In this document: piece by piece, positions 29,256-34,678 of the stretch
How positions within the stretch are numbered: the first letter of the stretch is position 1
How the letters are laid out: each line of letters opens with the position of its first letter
Source of the DNA: a virus
Reading direction: 5' to 3' (one strand)
Length of the DNA: 34,678 bases
Virus record (IMG/VR): IMGVR_UViG_3300042937_000244
Coordinates: 1-34,678 of that record
The notes under the pieces: model-generated
The model's database searches: none
What the model was told of the DNA's origin: nothing
What the model saw: only the letters and a program-made list of their open reading frames with translations
Translations under genes and position numbers: made by a program

Positions 29256-30953
29256 ATGGCCGTTCGATATGACATTGCGTCTATGGTGCCCCAAATGAGT
29301 GGCGGCGGCATAGATCCGCTTAACATGATGGCTCAGTTGCGTCAGCAAGAATACCAGCAGGCGCAGCTTGCGCGTATGGCGCAAAGCATGGACGTGCAGG
29401 ATCTTCAGGCGCAGATTGCTGCGCAGCGAGAACTTCGCCAAGCTGAAGCAGCGCAGCGTCAGGCGGGGCTATATGGCGCGCAGCAGCAGGAAGCGGAACA
29501 GAAAATTCAGGCCGGCAAGATCGACCTCTATAAGAATATGTTCCAGAATTTCGTCAACGACCAAAAGTCGCTCGATAGTTTTGTGACTATGATGGAGCGC
29601 GACTTTCCGCAGGGCGTTGCGGCGTTCAAGGGCAAAACCTATTCGGACGACTGGAAACAGAGTCTTCTGAAGCCTGAAGGCGACTATATGGAAGCCGGCG
29701 GCGAAGTATATCAGAAGACCGCAAGGGGTCTCAGACCGGCCCCTATCATCCAGCCCGAGGCCATCCCCGGCCCGCGTCAGGACATGGCGACGGCGCTTAT
29801 TAAAGAGCGCGAAGGATTTATCGAGAAGCCGAAATACGACGTGAACGCCTATCGTGCCGGGTATGGTAGCGACACCGTGACGTTGCCGGACGGCACTGTC
29901 CAGAAGGTGACGCCCGGTATGCGCGTGTCGCCCGAGGATGCTGAGCGCGATCTTCAGCGGCGCATTCAGACTGAGTTTGTCCCGAAGGCTGCGGCCAAGG
30001 TCGGCGAAGAAGTCTGGTCTACGCTGCCCGAGAATACGCGCGCCGCGTTGACTTCGGTCGCTTATAACTACGGCACGGTCCCCAGCCGTATTGTCCCGGC
30101 TGTGCAGTCAGGCAACCCTGAGACGATTGCGCGGGCTATCGAGAGTCTGGCCGGCGACAATAAAGGCGTCAACGCCGGGCGGCGTATGCAAGAGGCCAAT
30201 ATCGCTCGTGGCACGGCTATGCCCGGCTCGCGCGCTGTGCCGGCTTTCGCCGCTGGCGGCGCGCCGTCGTTCATGGGCGGCCCCGAGATCATGCCGCCAA
30301 TCAATATGATGGCTCCCCCGGCTGCGCCTATGAACGCGATGGCTGCGCCTGCTCTGCCGACGCCGTCCGCACCGCAGCCAGCGCAGCCGGCTACGGCTGC
30401 TACGGTTGGCACTCGCAAACAACTTAAAGGCCAGTCGAACATTGATAAGACGCTAGATAAGATGCTTGGGTCCTACGAAAAATTATCGGCGTCTGGCGAT
30501 ATAGTGAGCAGCGCGACCGCTGCCGCTAGTCCTCTATCGACTATCGGAACCTACCTCAAAGGAACGGCGCTCGGTCAGGATGTAGAGCGCGCGCGCGGCT
30601 CCAAAGCGCAAGACGTGCGCAATCGCATTTCCGCTCTGCGCGGGCAACTTCTTCAGGATATTAAAGAAGCTACAGGTCAGACCTCTAAAGAGTTGGATTC
30701 TAATTTTGAGTTGAAAATGGCTCTGGAGCGCCTCGGCGATCCTACCATGTCAATTGAATCTATCCGCGCTATTGTAAGTGACTTGTCAGCCCGTTACGGG
30801 TCTGGAAAAGTCAAACTGCCTGAAGAAGAAGCGGCCCCCGCACCGGCTGCCCCCGCCGCTGCGGCTACGCAACGAACTATCGTAAAACGCGGGACATACA
30901 ATGGCCGCCCTGTGGTGCAATATAGTGACGGAACCATAGACTATGCCGATTGA
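29256..30953 (+). CDS. Ejection protein with lysozyme-like domain (565 aa)
   Basis: The N-terminal region is Gln-rich coiled coil (QQEYQQAQLARMAQSMDVQD). Residues 180-318 form a lysozyme-like domain: ALIKEREGFIEKPKYDVNAY, RAGYGSDTVTLPDGTVQKVT, and TLPENTRAALTSVAYNYGTV. E186 and D195 are spaced 9 residues apart as in T4 lysozyme (E11, D20), but the Thr that follows in T4 (T26) is not obvious; T207 in GSDT may substitute. The rest is Ala/Pro-rich linker and helices. Likely a virion-borne muralytic enzyme that opens peptidoglycan during DNA entry. Confidence 0.8.
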   Translation: MAVRYDIASMVPQMSGGGIDPLNMMAQLRQQEYQQAQLARMAQSMDVQDLQAQIAAQRELRQAEAAQRQAGLYGAQQQEAEQKIQAGKIDLYKNMFQNFVNDQKSLDSFVTMMERDFPQGVAAFKGKTYSDDWKQSLLKPEGDYMEAGGEVYQKTARGLRPAPIIQPEAIPGPRQDMATALIKEREGFIEKPKYDVNAYRAGYGSDTVTLPDGTVQKVTPGMRVSPEDAERDLQRRIQTEFVPKAAAKVGEEVWSTLPENTRAALTSVAYNYGTVPSRIVPAVQSGNPETIARAIESLAGDNKGVNAGRRMQEANIARGTAMPGSRAVPAFAAGGAPSFMGGPEIMPPINMMAPPAAPMNAMAAPALPTPSAPQPAQPATAATVGTRKQLKGQSNIDKTLDKMLGSYEKLSASGDIVSSATAAASPLSTIGTYLKGTALGQDVERARGSKAQDVRNRISALRGQLLQDIKEATGQTSKELDSNFELKMALERLGDPTMSIESIRAIVSDLSARYGSGKVKLPEEEAAPAPAAPAAAATQRTIVKRGTYNGRPVVQYSDGTIDYAD

Positions 30954-32499
30954 TCCGTCCAAAGTCCAATGGACCGAAACTATTGACCCGTCCAAGGTCC
31001 AGTGGGACACAGGTCTGACTATGGGCCGCGCGGCGGAAGTCGCGGGCGGCGCTGTAGCGCCTATCGCTGCCGCAGCCGGTTTGGGCGGCCTTGTCGCAGG
31101 GCCGGTCGGCGCTGTCGCGGCTCCTGCTGCGCTCGGCGTCGCGGATCTGGCGACGACGCTCTACAATTTGGCCGCCCCCAAGATGGGCACGTCGCAGGTC
31201 CGCACGCCGTCTGACATTGCGCGCCAGTATCTGACGCCGGAATCATTCAAGCCCCGCACGCAGGCTGAAGAGCTGTTGGCCGCCGCCGCTGAAGGTGGCG
31301 CGGGCGCACTGACGGGCGCGGGCGCAGCGAACGTGCTGGCGCGCCGCGCGGCCCCCGGCGTCGTGCGTAACGTCATGGCCACCATGGGCGAGCGCCCGCT
31401 TGTGCAGGCGGGCGCTGGCGCAGGCGCAGCCGCCGCTCCGGTTCGGGCCGAGCAGATGGGCGTCGAAGATCCTCGCGCGCTGCTGGCGACGAGCCTTGTC
31501 GGCGGGTTGGCCGGTGCGCGCGGCGCAGCCGGGCTACAGCGCGGCGTCGAGTCCGCGACAGCGGCGGGGCAGCGCGGGCTTATGGGTCTTACGGGCGGAT
31601 TGCCTACGACAGAGGCTTTGAAGCAGCGCGCTTCTGAGTCCTTTGAACGCGCCACAACTATGGGCGTGCAATATGACCCGCAGGCGTATCAGACATTTAA
31701 GAGTGGTCTAGCGTCTGGGCTCAAAGGCTATGACCCGGATTTTAGCAAGTTCGCCGATGTCAAAGTCGCTATCAATAAACTAGAAAATCTGGACGCTCAG
31801 CCTCTGACTATTGAGCGGCTGCATCATATGAGAGAGACGTTAGGCATACTGCGGCAAGATGCCGAAAAAGATGTGCGGCGGCTGGGGGGTATTCTTACAG
31901 ACAAACTTGATGAGTTTGTCACTAACGACAAGAATACAAACATCGCGGCGCGTATGTCAGGCGCGGGGCAGGAAGCCGCCGACGCGCTCATGTCCGGTAT
32001 CCGTGACTACCGCATGATGTCGAAAAGTTCGGAGATTGAACGGCTTATCGACCGCGCCAATCTGTCGGGCGGATCAGCCGAGAACATTGAGTCTCAGTTC
32101 CGTTCGTTGGCTAAGAATGAAGCTCGTATGCGGCGCTTCACAGAAGACGAGCGCGCAATGATTCGACGCATTGCGGAAGGTAAAGAAGAATCAAAGATAG
32201 CTAAGTATTTGAGCGGATTCGCGCCCTCTTTTCGCAGTCCGGGTATGCTTATGACGCAAGCCGTTGTAGGTGGATACGGATATTCCAAAGATGACCCCTA
32301 CGCGCTCTACGGGGCCACAGGCGCAGCGCTAGCCGGTGCGGGCGGTCGCGCTGTCCGCAATGTCATGGCGCGGCGGGCGGCGTCCAACGTAGCGGCTATG
32401 ACGCGCGGCGCGCCGACAGCCGTTCCTTTCTCAGTTCAATTTGCGCCGCTGGCCGCTCCTATTGCGACACAGGGCGTCAACGCGATGGCGAAGCGATGA
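30943..32499 (+). CDS. DNA ejection / internal virion protein (518 aa)
   Basis: The start has a tandem repeat (IDPSKVQWTET, then IDPSKVQWDTG). An Ala/Gly-rich hydrophobic region (GGAVAPIAAAAGLGGLVAGP) of several helices follows, then long charged helices (QPLTIERLHHMRETLGIL). This pattern fits a P22 gp16/gp20-type ejected protein that enters or crosses the cytoplasmic membrane. Start overlaps the previous gene by 11 bases. No enzymatic motif is visible. Confidence 0.7.
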   Translation: MPIDPSKVQWTETIDPSKVQWDTGLTMGRAAEVAGGAVAPIAAAAGLGGLVAGPVGAVAAPAALGVADLATTLYNLAAPKMGTSQVRTPSDIARQYLTPESFKPRTQAEELLAAAAEGGAGALTGAGAANVLARRAAPGVVRNVMATMGERPLVQAGAGAGAAAAPVRAEQMGVEDPRALLATSLVGGLAGARGAAGLQRGVESATAAGQRGLMGLTGGLPTTEALKQRASESFERATTMGVQYDPQAYQTFKSGLASGLKGYDPDFSKFADVKVAINKLENLDAQPLTIERLHHMRETLGILRQDAEKDVRRLGGILTDKLDEFVTNDKNTNIAARMSGAGQEAADALMSGIRDYRMMSKSSEIERLIDRANLSGGSAENIESQFRSLAKNEARMRRFTEDERAMIRRIAEGKEESKIAKYLSGFAPSFRSPGMLMTQAVVGGYGYSKDDPYALYGATGAALAGAGGRAVRNVMARRAASNVAAMTRGAPTAVPFSVQFAPLAAPIATQGVNAMAKR

Positions 32500-32756
32500 C
32501 GAGCGAAACACAGATCTTCTTTGACGTGGCCGTGGCCGTCATCGGCGCTATGGGCGGCTGGATCCTCAATACCGTTTGGGTTTCTGTGAAGGAACTCCAA
32601 AAGGCTGACAAGGATCTGGCTGACAAGGTCGGCGAGATCGAGGTGCTGGTCGCCGGGCGATATATGACCCGCGACGAGTTCAACAACACGCTCGCGCAAG
32701 TCTTCAACAAGCTCGACACGATCCGCGACATGATCGCCAAAAAGGCTGACCGATGA
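32496..32756 (+). CDS. Membrane-anchored coiled-coil protein (86 aa), holin- or i-spanin-like
   Basis: One N-terminal membrane span (IFFDVAVAVIGAMGGWILNT, about 7-27) is followed by a charged coiled coil (KADKDLADKVGEIEVLVAGR, NTLAQVFNKLDTIRDMIAKK). This topology fits an XhlA-type haemolysin-like protein or an inner-membrane spanin. It lies just before the endolysin, in a lysis cassette. Sequence alone does not separate the two options. Confidence 0.6.
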   Translation: MTSETQIFFDVAVAVIGAMGGWILNTVWVSVKELQKADKDLADKVGEIEVLVAGRYMTRDEFNNTLAQVFNKLDTIRDMIAKKADR

Positions 32757-33397
32757 ATCTGGCCGTCTTCTTCGACGAGGTCCGCAACAGCCTGTTCGGT
32801 GGCAGGCTGACGCAGGATCAGGTCGTCGGGATGGAGAACATCATCAACTACCGCGACGACAACTATCGCGGCGTCACGGACGACCAGCTCGCCTACATGC
32901 TCGCCACGGTCAAGTGGGAGACGGCGCACACGATGCAGCCGATCAAGGAGTATGGCTCGCAGGCGTATCTGAAGTCGAAGCCCTATTTCCCCTACTATGG
33001 GCGCGGGCTGGTCCAGCTTACGTGGAAAGCCAATTACGAGCGCTACAAGATCGCCAACACGCCCGAGAAGGCGCTGGAATGGCCGACATCGCTCTTTGTA
33101 ATGTTCGACGGCATGACCAAGGGTATTTTTACAGGCAAGAAATTATCCGACTATATTGCAGACGGCCGACGCGATTACGTGAACGCGCGCCGTATCATCA
33201 ACGGCACCGACCGCGCCAAAGAGATCGCGGCCATAGCGGACGACTATCGCGACGCTATCATCAAGGCTCAAGACGCCGTCGAGCCGCCCGCTCCTCCCCC
33301 TGACGATCTGCAAGCCCGTTTCGACGCCATGCTCATTGTGGCTCTCCAGACCAACCCCCAAGTTCAGGAGTTGGTTCGGCAACTCAAAGAGGACTAG
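32753..33397 (+). CDS. Endolysin, GH19 chitinase-like
   Basis: YYGRGLVQLTWKANYERYK is the GH19 signature (GRGxxQLTW) at residues 83-91. Acidic residues in VKWETAHTMQPIKEYGS (E56, E66) are the probable catalytic pair. The C-terminal Pro-rich linker (PPAPPPDD) leads to a helical tail that may bind the cell wall. It would degrade peptidoglycan at the end of infection. No signal peptide is seen, so a holin should release it. Starts overlapping the previous gene by 4 bases. Confidence 0.9.
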   Translation: MNLAVFFDEVRNSLFGGRLTQDQVVGMENIINYRDDNYRGVTDDQLAYMLATVKWETAHTMQPIKEYGSQAYLKSKPYFPYYGRGLVQLTWKANYERYKIANTPEKALEWPTSLFVMFDGMTKGIFTGKKLSDYIADGRRDYVNARRIINGTDRAKEIAAIADDYRDAIIKAQDAVEPPAPPPDDLQARFDAMLIVALQTNPQVQELVRQLKED

Positions 33398-33401
33398 ATC
33401 A

Positions 33402-33575
33402 ATGATTAGCAGCCCCTACACCACTATCTCCGGCCTTCTCGCCCTCGTGACCGTCCTCTGGCACGCGTGGCAGACGAAGACGGTCAACTGGGAAGATCTC
33501 CAGAACGCTCTGGTCGGGCTTGGCCTTATCGCCGCCAAGGACTGGAACGTGACCGGCGGCACCAAGAGCAACTGA
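33402..33575 (+). CDS. Holin-like small membrane protein (57 aa)
   Basis: MISSPYTTISGLLALVTVLW contains a hydrophobic segment and is followed by NALVGLGLIAAKDWNVTGG, a pattern common in small phage membrane proteins next to endolysins. One or two weak membrane spans are plausible. Holin function is inferred from place and size only. The start is ATG 33402, four bases after the endolysin stop. Confidence 0.65.
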   Translation: MISSPYTTISGLLALVTVLWHAWQTKTVNWEDLQNALVGLGLIAAKDWNVTGGTKSN

Positions 33576-33591
33576 AGGCGACAGGCTGAAA

Positions 33592-33810
33592 TTGCCAAAC
33601 CCAAGACTACGGAAGAGACTGCTTCTGATCTTGACGCTGGTCGGTTCTAGCGGCTGTCAGTCGACGAGCGGGGGTTGCCCTCCGCTCGTAAATTACACGG
33701 TCGATCAGCAGTTACGCGCCGCGCGGGAACTGCGCAGCCTCCCGAAGGGAAGTCAGCTCGCTCAGTTTGTCACTGACTACGGGAAGTTTCGCAGCGCGTG
33801 TCGGCTTTGA
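33592..33810 (+). CDS. Rz1-like outer-membrane spanin lipoprotein (72 aa)
   Basis: A basic N-terminus and hydrophobic stretch (RLRKRLLLILTLVGSSGC; the frame begins MPNPRL) end in a lipobox-like SSGC near residue 22. The mature part (CPPLVNYTVDQQLRAARELR then KGSQLAQFVTDYGKFRSACR) matches small o-spanin-like phage lipoproteins. The start is a TTG, with AGG upstream. The last 99 bases lie opposite the end of the leftward DUF6378-like gene. It would act with an i-spanin to disrupt the outer membrane. Confidence 0.7.
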   Translation: MPNPRLRKRLLLILTLVGSSGCQSTSGGCPPLVNYTVDQQLRAARELRSLPKGSQLAQFVTDYGKFRSACRL

Positions 33811-34140
33811 CGCCTGCGCTACCTTCCGGTTAGCCTTCTTCTGATAGGCGATCGCTTCCGACCCCTGCTTCGACATGATGTAGTCCTCGGCGAAGGTCGC
33901 CGCGAACATCTCATAGTTCATCGCGTCAACATGGCTGTCGAGGTGATTCGGCGACGCAAACGCACGCGCATTCTTCACGCACGCCATAATGACGGCGATC
34001 TCGTAAGGATGGAAGTCGCGCCCAAGGCGCAGACTGGCAAGGTCGGAGATCAACTGGAAGTTGTCTTCGATTCCGCCGTAGTTAGCGCCGCGCTCGGCGA
34101 TTACGTCCCCGGCCAGCTTTAGAAGTTCGTGCGGTGTCAT
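33712..34140 (-). CDS. DUF6378-like protein (142 aa)
   Basis: Residues 8-80 (LAGDVIAERGANYGGIEDNF, QLISDLASLRLGRDFHPYE, IAVIMACVKNARAFASPNHL, DSHVDAMNYEMF) match the DUF6378 family of phage proteins, thought related to MazG-like nucleotide pyrophosphatase folds; activity is unproven. The C-terminal 33 residues lie opposite the spanin gene. GAGAG lies upstream of ATG 34140. It belongs to the same leftward operon as the helicase. Confidence 0.75.
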   Translation of the reverse strand: MTPHELLKLAGDVIAERGANYGGIEDNFQLISDLASLRLGRDFHPYEIAVIMACVKNARAFASPNHLDSHVDAMNYEMFAATFAEDYIMSKQGSEAIAYQKKANRKVAQASKPTRAAKLPVVSDKLSELTSLREAAQFPRGA

Positions 34141-34315
34141 CTATTTCTCTCATCAATTCGGCCCGTTCACGCAACATCCGCAGCGTCGTAAAACGCTGGT
34201 GCAGACGTATGATGAATGTAGACCGCCGAGCGTTACGGCGCTCGTCCTCCAAGAGGTCCAATACCTCTCGTTCCGTCAGGCTGGTCAGCACGTTCTGGAG
34301 TTCCGGCCAATTCAC
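34082..34315 (-). CDS. Small conserved helicase-linked protein (77 aa)
   Basis: NWPELQNVLTSLTEREVLDL and STFIIRLHQRFTTLRMLRER match a small family commonly encoded between helicase and nucleotide-metabolism genes in podoviruses; no function is known. It begins at a GTG that overlaps the helicase stop (GTGA) with GGAGGAAC close upstream. The end overlaps the start of the next gene by 59 bases, in a basic tail. Confidence 0.7.
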   Translation of the reverse strand: MNWPELQNVLTSLTEREVLDLLEDERRNARRSTFIIRLHQRFTTLRMLRERAELMREIDDTARTSKAGRGRNRRARR

Positions 34316-34678
34316 TTCAGTTCCTCCAAGGCGATCTCAGCCAATGTTCGCTTGTCTTTTAGACTTTCGAATATCCGCTCGTCAATAGTTTTATTACAGA
34401 GGATGACGTAACACCACACGTCGCGGGTCTGGCCGCTGCGGTGCAGCCGGCCGATGGTCTGTTCGTAAAGCTCCAGCGACCACGGCAGCGACAAGAAGAC
34501 AATCTTGTTACCGCCGAATTGCAGGTTGAGCCCGTGCCCGGCGCTCTTGGGGTGGATGGCCAATAGCTGAATTTTGCCGGCGTTCCAGTTATCCACAGCG
34601 TTGTCTTCGTCGATGGTGGTCAGCTTGTAGCGGCGCTTCAGCTCGGCCAGCTCTTCCTTGTAGTTGTAGACAACGATA
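34312..34678 (-). CDS. SNF2-type helicase, C-terminal part, cut by the window edge
   Basis: The visible ~122 residues contain VVYNYKEELAELKRRYK, motif V SAGHGLNLQ and motif VI QTIGRLHRSGQTRDV, the C-terminal helicase domain of SF2/SNF2-family proteins. It would move along or remodel DNA using ATP, perhaps in replication or recombination. The N-terminal domain with Walker A lies beyond the right edge. The reading frame is open to the edge. Its stop is coupled to the next leftward gene. Confidence 0.9.
   Translation of the reverse strand, partial: IVVYNYKEELAELKRRYKLTTIDEDNAVDNWNAGKIQLLAIHPKSAGHGLNLQFGGNKIVFLSLPWSLELYEQTIGRLHRSGQTRDVWCYVILCNKTIDERIFESLKDKRTLAEIALEELK

Noticed and set aside
34590-34598. 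Perfect DnaA box TTATCCACA
   Set aside because: It is a single copy inside the helicase coding sequence and encodes conserved-looking residues, so chance is the simpler reading. A cluster would be needed to suggest an origin.
1-34678. Prophage signs such as integrase, att sites or excisionase
   Set aside because: No integrase motif or flanking direct repeat was recognised. The MarR-like protein and palindromes alone do not show lysogeny.

Overview
The window is a contiguous stretch of a tailed double-stranded DNA bacteriophage genome. The virion genes form a podovirus-type set: a P22-like portal, scaffold and coat, gp4-like and gp10-like tail factors, and ejection proteins with an internal lysozyme domain. 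The sequence looks GC-rich throughout except for an AT-rich control region near 10.4-10.95 kb. No integrase, RNA polymerase, tRNA, rRNA or CRISPR array was recognised. Base composition and codon style suggest a GC-rich proteobacterial (perhaps alphaproteobacterial) host, but nothing in the window names it. The right edge cuts a helicase gene, so the genome continues beyond the window.

Layout. (1) 15-5813, rightward: small early proteins, family A DNA polymerase with proofreading domain, a free-standing NUMOD4/HNH homing endonuclease, and a primase-helicase. (2) 5792-10390, almost entirely leftward: tightly overlapped small genes including a MarR-like regulator, an HNH-AP2 endonuclease, a mini-protein resembling the DnaA DNA-binding domain, a reduced sliding-clamp-like protein, and three very small hydrophobic peptide ORFs. 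(3) 10391-10949: AT-rich divergent control region with palindromic operator candidates, an inverted repeat and three tandem 14-bp repeats. (4) 10950-33810, rightward late genes: terminase, portal, accessory and fibre genes, scaffold, coat, tail accessory and fibre genes, ejection proteins, then lysis genes (membrane/coiled-coil protein, GH19 endolysin, holin-like protein, outer-spanin-like lipoprotein). (5) 33712-34678, leftward: DUF6378-like protein, a small conserved protein and the C-terminal part of a SNF2-type helicase.

How it works together. Polymerase, primase-helicase, clamp-like protein, DnaA-like mini-protein and SNF2 helicase would form a phage replication module. The divergent AT-rich region probably separates early leftward from late rightward transcription and could hold an origin or repressor sites. 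Terminase fills the scaffolded P22-type head through the portal, gp4/gp10 homologues close it and attach the tail, and the lysozyme-bearing ejection proteins deliver DNA. Family names come from reading motifs by eye; no database search was run.
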